A stretch of 64,000 bases of DNA from Pomphorhynchus laevis (Eukaryota; Acanthocephala; Palaeacanthocephala; Echinorhynchida; Pomphorhynchidae). Positions 47,420 through 55,407 of the stretch are shown one piece after another (position 1 is the stretch's first letter; the number at the start of each line of letters is the position of its first letter). The DNA lies in NCBI GenBank assembly GCA_012934845.2, contig WNNJ02003666.1:1-64000 (forward strand), given 5' to 3'. Under the pieces are notes generated by a model. The model ran no database searches. It saw only the letters and a list, made by a program, of their open reading frames with translations, and was not told where the DNA came from. The translations under genes and the position numbers were made by a program.

Positions 47420-48460
47420 GGTGACCGCCATTTAGCTGACGGATATCGAGCTATATGCCTTACTAGTCATCTGAATGAGGTACTCGAAAGGATTATTTAC
47501 GATCACATAGTGGAGCGTTTGAATATCACAGGCCAACATAGCACTATGCCACATGGTTTCAGACAAGGTCTTTCTTGTGTTACGAACCTTTTGTTTGCAC
47601 TTAAGCTTGGATTGACTCAGCAACGACCGGTTCAGCTATGTAAATCAGCTCAAAATCCTTGTGGTATCTTATTAATTATCCGACATTCCTCTTTAACGTG
47701 TTCTTATATTTTTCAAATGAATCCACCTTCATGAAAAGTATAAGCCTTAGTAAAGGAAAGAGTAATGGATATTGTACATATGCTTATCGTCGTATTACGT
47801 TGTTAACGACAATTATTAACACATTCTCTTTGGTTACCCTTATAAATTGGTTTATACGTTAAGAAAAGTTTAGATTTCGAAATTTTTACTCATTTCAAAG
47901 TTCTTTGAAATTTACAAGCGAAACACACGATATACCTAAATGGCTCGTAAGAAGAGGAAGCAGCTCAATAGAATGGATGAAAATGTTCACGCTACTTAGG
48001 AGTCTTATAAATCTCACCAAATTAAGTGCTCTAGCATAAATTTCGAAATATGATTATCCTCGGTTAAAAGCCGATTGAGCACGTACGTATCTTACTAATA
48101 CCTTCCGTCATGCAAAATATGAGAACCTGAAAAATACGGAATTTAATTAAATATTTTCCGAAATTAATGTCCGACAAAGTCAGGGGCCATCCACTCATGT
48201 TGGGCACAAGGCAAATTGGGAGGTTCATAATTTTATCGCGATTGTCACGCAAAGCGTTAAAATTGTGGAACTCTTTACCACATGACATCGTAGCTGCATC
48301 ATCACTAAGACAATTCAAGGTTTTCTTTAACATTTGGATAATACAAGAGGATCAAGATAACATTAGAAAACTTTATCGTGGATTGCTCATGACTGATATT
48401 TTGTTTTTAGTATGTTGTGTTGTACAATGAGTGGGTAGAGCGGCCTTATTCGGTCAAAAC
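47420..48460 (+). mobile_element. CR1-like LINE fragment, internally deleted
   Basis: The RT start is YRAICLTSHLNEVLERIIYD HIVERLNITGQHS and HGFRQGLSCVTNLLFALKLG at 47450-47640. After AT-rich sequence, the RT 3' end appears at 48167-48340: RGHPLMLGTRQIGRF ... LSRKALKLWNSLPHDIVAAS SLRQFKVFFN. The catalytic middle is missing. Confidence 0.75.
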
Positions 48461-49530
48461 CCTGTATGCGTAATAATTTATTTTGCAGAGAATTTTTATA
48501 TACGCAATGATAAAAACCTTAGATTTGATCCAACACTTTGAATTTAATCAAAAACCTTAAATTTAACCTAAAAACCCTAAATTCAATACCTTAGATTTTA
48601 AACCCTTTGAAACTCTAGGTATAAACTCGTCATCTACATAATAATGAGTTTGCTGGCATACCAGACCGATCTATTCGTCTTTCACATTCCGTTTTACAGT
48701 CTATATAACTACCCGCCGACCCTGGCCTGCCAGGAAAATGCGAAGAATAAGAAGAAGATAACTTCATAAATAAATATTTTTCCTTGACATTTATGATATA
48801 CTGCAAGATTATCTTATTCAGACTACAATTTTCTGTTTTAGTGATCTTCCTATTATACTTACGTTTATACTTTATGCCTATGATCTTGACGTATTAGCGA
48901 AATTGCAAATTTAGTGCAATTTAATGCTCAGCATATCAAAACGCTAAATCAAAGATCATAAAATTCCGACTAATATGTTATCTTTGACAGAATTATTCTC
49001 TCATCCACAAAAATTTCTATAGAATTCAAAACAACTATGTATCTAGATCGTATACATCAAATTTAGGCAAACTTACATTTGAAGTCACAATTAGGTACTT
49101 CACGGTGATGCTTTTAGCTGCAACTCATTATGGTATTACGACACTTTGAACTGTACCTTAAGTGAATTTACACTAAATAGATGTGTCTATGACAGTGTTA
49201 TCAAGTGAGTAATAGAAATCTACCAAAACATTGCAATCTATTGTACCAACTCTTTATGGCTTTGCACCTTGTTATATCTTTAGAAGCAAAACATATCATC
49301 TTACTCACAATACATAATTCTGTGTCAATATGTATTAATTAAAAATAACGACTCTTGATCCTTAATTTCACAGAACTTCTAAAATTTAAACGAAATCATT
49401 GTATATTTACCTAAACGACTTTCAATTTGATGAGTCTTATTCATAGAGATACCATGATAATATAGCTGGTTTTTGATCGAATCAACACTCTTCAGATAAT
49501 TTCTTTCTGGTTGTGGCACGATATTATCCT
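48461..49530. other. Intergenic with short repeats, no gene seen
   Basis: At 48500-48620 there are irregular repeats of an AACCTTAAATTT / AAACCCTAAATT type. Near 48710-48770 a GC-rich patch (CCCGCCGACCCTGGCCTGCC) followed by AAGAATAAGAAGAAG looks like a LINE tail. The rest is AT-rich. Confidence 0.5.
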
Positions 49531-49534
49531 ACAG

Positions 49535-49725
49535 GTATTCATCTTATTTTTGATACAGCAGGACGCTACTAATCAGTGTGGGTGGGTCTCATCAGCTGCT
49601 GACCCAGACCTACATTTCACGTTTCGACCCTTATTATCTAGTAAATTGACGCTGATCGGATTTGAACTCAGGACGTCTGTATCGCGATTCAACGCTACAT
49701 CCACTAGGCTGGCTGCTCCAGTGGT
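49535..49725 (-). mobile_element. tRNA-derived SINE
   Basis: On the minus strand the head is GGAGCAGCCAGCCTAGTGGA, with an A-box-like CAGCCTAGTGG and a B-box-like GAGTTCAAATCC about 40 nt later. This is the internal pol III promoter spacing of tRNA. The body contains GGGTC-GAAACG (49620-49630) and CTGATGA-GACCC (49584-49595). It ends near the TTTTTGATAC stretch. It is not a functional tRNA: no cloverleaf or CCA end could be drawn. Confidence 0.65.
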
Positions 49726-49802
49726 GTACATATACATTTCTGTATATTACTTTTGGTAGGGGATCGTATTCTAACGATCTATTAGAAACAAACCCTATGT
49801 GT

Positions 49803-49823
49803 GTGATCCGCTAGCCGGATCAC
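49803..49823. repeat. 8-bp perfect hairpin
   Basis: GTGATCCG (49803-49810) and CGGATCAC (49816-49823) around a 5-nt loop, followed by CCGTTTTT. It sits just beyond the head of the SINE. Confidence 0.7.
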
Positions 49824-50039
49824 CCGTTTTTCATGCTGCCACTTGCAATGAATGTTTTTAATTGTACTTGATTGCATCTGTGAGCTGAAATTTCTTTCTT
49901 GTAAATTCTGTAAACAAAAATGCGAATCATTTCTTCATTCATTTTTATTATTCATAATAATGTTATACAATTTATTTTTATATCATAAAATAAATATCAT
50001 TTTATTTTATATTAAAATTTAATTTAAATTTAAAATAAA

Positions 50040-50905
50040 AGTCATTTTTTATGAATTGACTAGTAAATAGACGTTGTATCAGAATAAGGATTAGAGGTCA
50101 ATAGGAGGAACTTCTATGTTATCATATGTTGAGCCCTATTCTTCGACGTATTTCCTGTGATGAAATTTGATAATTTAGTGTATCTTATTCTAATACAAAC
50201 ATTATGTTTATTATCCATCCAAAACATTTTCGCTTAATAGTTTATATAAATTTTTAATAATATTTTGTTGTTTTTATATTCTAAAATTATAAGAAAAAGA
50301 TCCATTAAACTTGCTTGAAAATTAGCAAAAAAAAATAATGTCGTATCAAGAATACATAGTTTGAGTTCACCCGAATTGCGACAATTTTCTTCAAGTTTAC
50401 AATAAAAAGAACGATATAATTCCTTTAGTAGATTACACGCTCTTTTACAATTAATTTGGTTTTGCTAAAATAAAGTTTAACTTTTTATTGTATTGATATT
50501 TAATCCATTACTGGTTGTACATTCAGCTAATAGCTCTGCTAATACCTTTATTTGGACAACTTTTATTAAGTTAGACTCAAATAATTACATCTGAATTGCT
50601 TTTCTGGCGGCTTTCTATCACTTTTTTTAATTAAATGTCTACTTGCTTTTGAGATGACTCACACGAGTGTTATGGTAACACCTGTACATCTAAAAATTTA
50701 GCTACAAATCAACTATTTTGCTGGGTAACTGATTGTTTAAATATATCCCAAGACTTTTTGTTGCTAAATTTCAACGAGAAATAACTATTTTTAAAAAGTC
50801 AATTTTTATTTTAAATTTCTCAGCAAATCTACAAAACATAAATTTATTTAAATTTCTTTAGTTACTGCTAACATCATCAGATTGTAGCAATTAGTGATGA
50901 ACTAA
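50040..50905 (-). mobile_element. Penelope-like element remnant, copy 2
   Basis: 50040-50250 repeats the 3' region of the element at 37490-37700, including ATGAATTGACTA, TTAGAGGTCA and TTATTATCCATCC. Minus-strand residues NNKILLKIY ... LSENVLDG parallel the RT C-terminus of copy 1. Upstream on the same strand, at 50845-50905, is a hammerhead-like CTGATGA (50874-50880) with a GTTA/TAAC stem and AAAGAAA. Heavily decayed. Confidence 0.65.
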
Positions 50906-51415
50906 CTAGTTAAAGTTCAGATGCAAATTGTTTTGTCTGATTATGCTAGCAGTACCTCATTATCATCATAAAATCTATTTATATTAATAGAAAAATTATA
51001 TTATTAATATTAAATTTTATATATTTTTTGTCATCCAAATATTAGCTGATATTAATCGTGACACTGGTTTCCTCTAATAAAATACTATTAGATATATTTA
51101 ATGTCTGGCTATCTGTGACAGCAATTTCTTTCCACCGCTCAGCAAGAATCATCATATTGCTTGCTATCAGATATCACTCCCTATTTTTCTATATTTTTAG
51201 ATCTAAGATTGTATTATCCAGTGAATATCCATTATCATCCACACGGACATGATAGTGAATAAAATGGATCGCTATTTTCGCCACATTGGCATTTTGCATA
51301 GTGGTTTGAATCAGGTAATATTATTCAGGTAATATCATAACATTGACTTTTATTTTAAATTTCAATTTTAAATTTTAAATTGATATAAATTATATCCCAG
51401 GGCAGGTGTAACAAC

Positions 51416-51660
51416 TATGGATGATTATTGAAGTCATGGTACTGATGAGCTCCGTTAGAGCGAAACGCGTATACCGTTGTTGAAGTTTGTCGTCACACAT
51501 AGGATGACTGGGCACATGTAGCGACTTTGAATATTGCAAGAATAATTCGGTTCTATTTCTTGATCTGATGAGGATATATAGAATGCTGCCTGGTGTTTAT
51601 GCCTCTTCATGAGGAAAACATAGTGATTTATTTACGAGTACACCATTGTGTGTCCCAGGG
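51416..51660 (+). repeat. Hammerhead-bearing repeat unit, copy 1
   Basis: About 245 bp from TATGGATGATTATT to GTGTGTCCCAGGG. It is nearly identical to copy 2 at 51880-52123. It is preceded (51398-51415) and followed (51656-51675) by CCCAGGGCAGGTGTAACAAC, so the unit has tandem-like edges. A second conserved block contains CTGATGAGGATATATAGAAT and the hairpin CCTC-TTCAT-GAGG. Confidence 0.9.
51436..51477 (+). ncRNA. Minimal hammerhead ribozyme, copy 1
   Basis: All elements are readable: stem I 3' strand ATGGTA (51436-51441), core CTGATGA (51442-51448), stem II GCTC/GAGC with loop CGTTA (51449-51461), GAA (51462-51464), stem III ACG/CGT with no loop (51465-51470), cleavage nucleotide A51471, stem I 5' strand TACCGT (51472-51477). 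The stem I pairs fit, with one G-U. Loopless short stem III is known for the small hammerheads of Penelope-like elements, which cleave as dimers. Cleavage is predicted after 51471. Confidence 0.85.
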
Positions 51661-51879
51661 CAGGTGTAACAACAAATTATATTTTATATATTTGTACACT
51701 TTAAAGTGTCCCTGTAAAACAGCATTTCTATTAAAAGGAATTTAGTGCCTGATGCATGGTTAAACCACAATACACACTGCCATGCACAGAGCTTATGCTA
51801 AATTTCCTCTGATGATTCAGATTAAGGGTAGTTATGTTTTTCAAGCTTTAGACATTGTTTAAGTGTTTGTTAAAGTACC

Positions 51880-52123
51880 TATGGATGATTATTAAAGTCA
51901 CGGTACTGATGAGCTTCGTTAGAGCGAAACGCGTATACCGTTGTTGAAGTTTGTCGTCACACATAGGATGACTGGGCACATGTAGCGACTTTGAATATTG
52001 CGAGAATAATTCGGTTCTATTTCTTGATCTGATGAGGATATATAGAATGCTGCCTGGTGTTTATGCCTCTTCATGAGGAAAACATAGTGATTTATTTACG
52101 AGTACAGTTGTGTATCCCAGGGG
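51880..52123 (+). repeat. Hammerhead-bearing repeat unit, copy 2
   Basis: Direct repeat of 51416-51660 at an offset of 464 bp, differing at only a few positions. It ends GTGTATCCCAGGG and runs into a TA microsatellite. The 220 bp between copies has no similarity to the unit. Confidence 0.9.
51900..51941 (+). ncRNA. Minimal hammerhead ribozyme, copy 2
   Basis: Stem I ACGGTA (51900-51905) pairs perfectly with TACCGT (51936-51941). The core is CTGATGA (51906-51912), stem II GCTT/GAGC with loop CGTTA (51913-51925, one U-G pair), GAA (51926-51928), stem III ACG/CGT (51929-51934), and cleavage nucleotide A51935. Relative to copy 1 the stem I change (T to C) improves pairing and the stem II change keeps it, which looks like structural constraint. 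Confidence 0.87.

Positions 52124-52128
<5 letters not shown>

Positions 52129-52218
<90 letters not shown>
52129..52218. repeat. (TA)n microsatellite
   Basis: About 90 bp of TA dinucleotides immediately after hammerhead unit 2. Confidence 0.97.
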
Positions 52219-52220
<2 letters not shown>

Positions 52221-52227
52221 TTTCTTA

Positions 52228-52335
52228 TAAACATACAACTCTGAAGAAGGCTTTTACGCCGAAAGCTTAGCTCTTGTATTGTGCTATAAAAGAAAAATCG
52301 CTGCTGTTACTCGATTCTTGATTTGATTTGTTTAA

Positions 52336-52337
<2 letters not shown>
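52228..52337 (+). repeat. Hammerhead-like hairpin between two microsatellites
   Basis: Contains CTGAAGA, then A, GGC/GCC around TTTTAC, GAA, then AGCT-T-AGCT. ATACAA just before and TTGTAT just after could form stem I. An extra CT lies between the stem I arm and the core, and stem II has a bulged A, so catalytic competence is doubtful. Confidence 0.5.

Positions 52338-52393
<56 letters not shown>
52338..52393. repeat. (TA)n microsatellite
   Basis: About 56 bp of TA dinucleotides leading into the 441-bp tandem repeat. Confidence 0.97.
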
Positions 52394-52395
<2 letters not shown>

Positions 52396-52626
52396 TGAAG
52401 GAAGGATTCTGTAGCTGGTTTTCAATGCGAAAGTCACTCTGTGTGACCTAGCAACTATTCATTACATAAATAAGCATCCATGAAAGGATCACCAGCCCGA
52501 TTTCAATCGATCTTCATGATCTCATACGATACAATCTATAATAAGCATGCCAGAGAGCATCTCGGACAATGCAGTTTCTGGAGATCATGATGGAAGGTTT
52601 CATATTCTGTGTGAAATCTGGTAATC

Positions 52627-52700
52627 CTGGATTCGTAGCCTAGCAGTCAAGAGCGCAAGCCAAGTACGGAAAGCGACAGCTCGAATCTCGGATAAGTCAA
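52627..52700 (+). other. tRNA-like pol III promoter in repeat unit 1
   Basis: TAGCCTAGCAGTCAAGAGCG fits an A box (TRGCNNAGYNGG-like), and CAGCTCGAATCTCG fits a B box about 35 nt later. The counterpart in unit 2 is at 53068-53141. No acceptor stem or complete cloverleaf was found, so this is a SINE-like head rather than a tRNA gene. Confidence 0.55.
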
Positions 52701-52733
52701 ATTTCAAAAGGCGAAGAGTTGGTAGTCAGCCTT

Positions 52734-52790
52734 CTGATGAGCCCGGGGCTACCAACATGTGGCAAAAAGCGGGCGAAACGAAAACGATTG
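52734..52790 (+). ncRNA. Hammerhead-like motif in 441-bp repeat, unit 1
   Basis: CTGATGA (52734-52740), stem II GCCCG (52741-52745) pairing with CGGGC (52770-52774) across a 24-nt loop, GAAA (52775-52778), then CG-AAAA-CG as a 2-bp stem III. One extra base precedes the expected cleavage site, and no stem I partner is seen. GTTGGTAG/CTACCAAC could form a competing hairpin. Core and stem II are intact; activity is uncertain. Confidence 0.55.
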
Positions 52791-53174
52791 TGGCAATGTA
52801 GCGGTTAGTAGTCAGGGTGTATGTAATTGGATATCATGTAGGAAGGATTCTGTAGCTGGTTTTCAATGCGAAAGTAATCTCGTATGACCTAGCAACTATT
52901 CATTACATAAATAAGCATCCATGAATGGATCACCAGCCCGATTTCAATCGATCTTCATGATCTCATACGATACAATCTATAATAAGCATGACAGAGAGCA
53001 TCTCGGACAATGCAGTTTCTGGAGATCATGATGGAAGGTTTCATATACTGTGTGAAATCTGGTAATCCTGGATTCGTAGCCTAGCAGTCAAGAGCGCAAG
53101 CCAAGTACGGAAAGCGACAGCTCGAATCTCGGATAAGTCAAATTTCAAAAGGCGAAGAGTTGGTAGTCAGCCTT

Positions 53175-53231
53175 CTGATGAGCCCGGGGCTACCAACATG
53201 TGGCAAAAAGCGGGCGAAACGAAAACGGTTG
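53175..53231 (+). ncRNA. Hammerhead-like motif in 441-bp repeat, unit 2
   Basis: Same layout as unit 1: CTGATGA (53175-53181), GCCCG (53182-53186) with CGGGC (53211-53215), then GAAACGAAAACGG. The only change in this stretch is after stem III (GG for GA). Confidence 0.55.
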
Positions 53232-53431
53232 TGGCAATGTGGCCGTTAGTAGTCAGGGTGTATGGAATTGGATATCATGAAGGAAGGATTCTGTAGCTGG
53301 TTTTCAATGCGAAAGTCACCTCGTGTGACCTAGCAACTATTCATTACATAAATAAGCATCCATGAAAGGATCACCAGCCCGATTTCAATCGATCTTCATG
53401 ATCTCATACGATACAATCTATATATATAGTT

Positions 53432-54419
53432 GTCAAAAAGCAGTCGAAACGTACCCTAACCACTTCATCCGACTGACGATGACTGCTGGGTGGTTTGGAA
53501 CGTCTTGGAGTGATACATTAGACTGATGGAGCTGATGATCGAAGTCCAGTTATTTAGCAGCACATATGGATAAAAAATCAATCGTAGCCAGCTTTGTCTC
53601 CTGGACCACAGTTTCAAGCGATTTTTCGCAATTATAATTTATAAAATGACACATTCCTTTTGGAATTATGTGATAAATTCAGTGCCCTCGTAATCAACGG
53701 ATACGCATTTGTGCCATATATAAAGAATAACTAGACGGTCCACACACGCAACAAGCCAGTAAAAACGCTTCTGCACCTGAGCTTTGTATAGCATCGTGAG
53801 GAATTGCTGGTGTCTTTATAATTTTCCCAAAAGCAGTCGAAACGTACCCTAACCACTTTATCTGACTGACGATGACTGCTGGGTGGTTAGGAACGTCTCG
53901 GAGTGATACATTAGAATGATGGAGCTGATGATCGAAGTCCAGTTATTTAGCAGCACTTATGGATTAAAAATCAATCGTAGTTAGCTTTGTCTCCTGGACC
54001 ACAGTTTCAAGCGATTTTTCGCAATTATAATTTATAAAATGACACATTCCTTTTGGAATTCTGTGATAAATTTAGTGCCCTCGTAATCAACGGATACGCA
54101 TTTGTGCCATATATAAAGAATAACTAGACGGTCCACACACGCAACAAGCCAGTAAAAACGTTTCTGCACCTGAGCTTCGTATGGCATCGTGAGGAATTGC
54201 TGGTCTTTATAGTTATCACAAAAGCAGTCGAAACGTACCCTAACCACTTAATCCGACTGACGATAACTGCTGGGTGGTTAGGAACGTCTCGGAGTGATAC
54301 ATTAGACTGATGGAGCTGATTATCGAAGTCTAGTTATTTAGCAGCACATATGGATTAAAAAAAATCAATCGTAGCCAGCTTTGTCTCCTGGACCACAGTT
54401 TCAAGCGATTTTTCGCAAT

Positions 54420-54420
<1 letters not shown>
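53432..54420 (+). repeat. Satellite of about 390 bp, three units
   Basis: Units begin near 53437, 53829 and 54219 with AGCAGTCGAAACGTACCC. The third is cut by a TA microsatellite at 54423. Each unit start has AGCAGTC-GAAACGTA followed 30 nt later by CTGACGA-T-GACTGCT. This is the hammerhead core in permuted (type II) order closed by a 7-bp stem AGCAGTC/GACTGCT (6 bp in unit 3). CCTAACCAC also pairs with the downstream GTGGTTAGG in unit 2. Confidence 0.85.

Positions 54421-54422
<2 letters not shown>

Positions 54423-54480
<58 letters not shown>
54423..54480. repeat. (TA)n microsatellite
   Basis: About 58 bp of TA dinucleotides truncating the third satellite unit. Confidence 0.97.
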
Positions 54481-54483
<3 letters not shown>

Positions 54484-54533
54484 GAGTAAAATTTTGTGAA
54501 TCGGTAAAGACCGAAAACAATATAATTTATTTA

Positions 54534-54655
54534 AACGTTTCGTCCCTTACTAGGACTTCAGAATAATTGTATGTATATTATATCTCTAACTTTTTTTACA
54601 TCACAATATATATAATATTCAAAGTCGCTACGTATGCCCATTCACCCTATGTATG
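54534..54655 (-). repeat. Hammerhead-like hairpin and fragment of the 51-kb repeat, minus strand
   Basis: On the minus strand, CTGAAG-TCC, loop TAGTAAG, GGAC-GAAACGTT spans 54561-54534, a hammerhead-like hairpin lacking the full CUGANGA box. Immediately upstream on that strand, 54655-54590 reads CATAGGGTGAATGGGC ... GTAGCGACTTTGAATATT. This matches the part of the 51.4-kb unit that follows its ribozyme (CATAGGATGACTGGGC ... GTAGCGACTTTGAATATT). Confidence 0.6.
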
Positions 54656-54726
54656 AAGAGATGTATACATTTATATAGAGATGTATACATCTCTATATTG
54701 TATACATAGAGACACTGTGTATACAA

Positions 54727-54849
54727 TTCAAAAGTTTATATTCAAACTGGATTTGAAAACAATAATTCGAAACGTTGTGAAAAATTTAAAAATAAATTAT
54801 TGTTTTCAAATCCAGTTCGAATATTTGAATTATATATAAACTTTTGAAT
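54727..54849. repeat. Long imperfect palindrome with CGAAACGTTG centre
   Basis: The arm 54727-54767 (TCAAAAGTTTATATTCAAAC, then TGGATTTGAAAACAATAATT) is the imperfect reverse complement of 54795-54849. The centre holds CGAAACGTTGTG, the 3' hammerhead signature seen in neighbouring repeats, with no visible CTGANGA partner. Confidence 0.7.
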
Positions 54850-55407
54850 TATATTTATATATATTCTACGACATAAAGGAACATTATAAATTATCGACCT
54901 ATTGACTTTTTTTACATCATTTGATATACGACAATATCAGCATTTAGAAAAAAGTATACGTTTTGTATACGTTTTATATTTATTTTAATATATACGTTTT
55001 GTTAATCACGTTGGTGGTTCATTATCTACGAAATAGATATAGTTTTGTTTAAAACAATGTTTTTAAGAGTTTTGTGTAAGATAATAAAATAATATTTTAA
55101 AATAATAAAAATTTTGTCTTACAAAATTAAATTATTTAATAATTTTAATTCTTATTAAACTTTGTTGACAACTGTGTCTATTGAATTGTTAGTTTGAGTC
55201 CGACATTTAATAATATCGAAAGGCATTTATTTTAAATATTGAAAATTCGTAATTATTAAAATCCACGTGAAAACTGACATTTATTATTTCCGTAAGCATC
55301 AACAAAACAATGAAATTTTGATATAATTTTACAGTATTAATCATGATGCATTATTTGATTAGATTTACTTGTGTCGATGCACTCGGATTCACTAAGCTCA
55401 TCTTTAT
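54850..55407. other. 3' flank of the Spinster gene, nothing recognised
   Basis: AT-rich. It would contain the Spinster 3' UTR on the minus strand. Confidence 0.6.

Larger units (their letters stand above)
52392..53424 (+). repeat. 441-bp tandem repeat, two full units plus a partial
   Basis: Units start at 52392, 52833 and 53274 (ATCATGAAGGAAGGATTCTG or a one-base variant). The units are nearly identical, and the third stops at about 53424. Each full unit has a tRNA-like pol III head and a hammerhead-like hairpin. A diverged single copy of its first ~130 bp is at 59118-59285. The composition recalls schistosome Sm-alpha repeats, which combine pol III boxes with a hammerhead. Confidence 0.92.

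Noticed and set aside
48500-48620. Telomere-like repeats (AAACCCTAAA, AACCTTAAAT)
   Set aside because: Only one unit resembles a telomeric motif; the rest are irregular AT-rich words without a fixed period.
52627-52700. Genuine tRNA gene
   Set aside because: A and B boxes are visible but no acceptor stem, anticodon arm or consistent cloverleaf can be drawn.
53525-53560. AGCTGATGATCGAAGTCC in the satellite as a hammerhead
   Set aside because: No pairing stem II between the boxes, and the GAAG does not fit the core; recurrence is explained by the tandem repeat.
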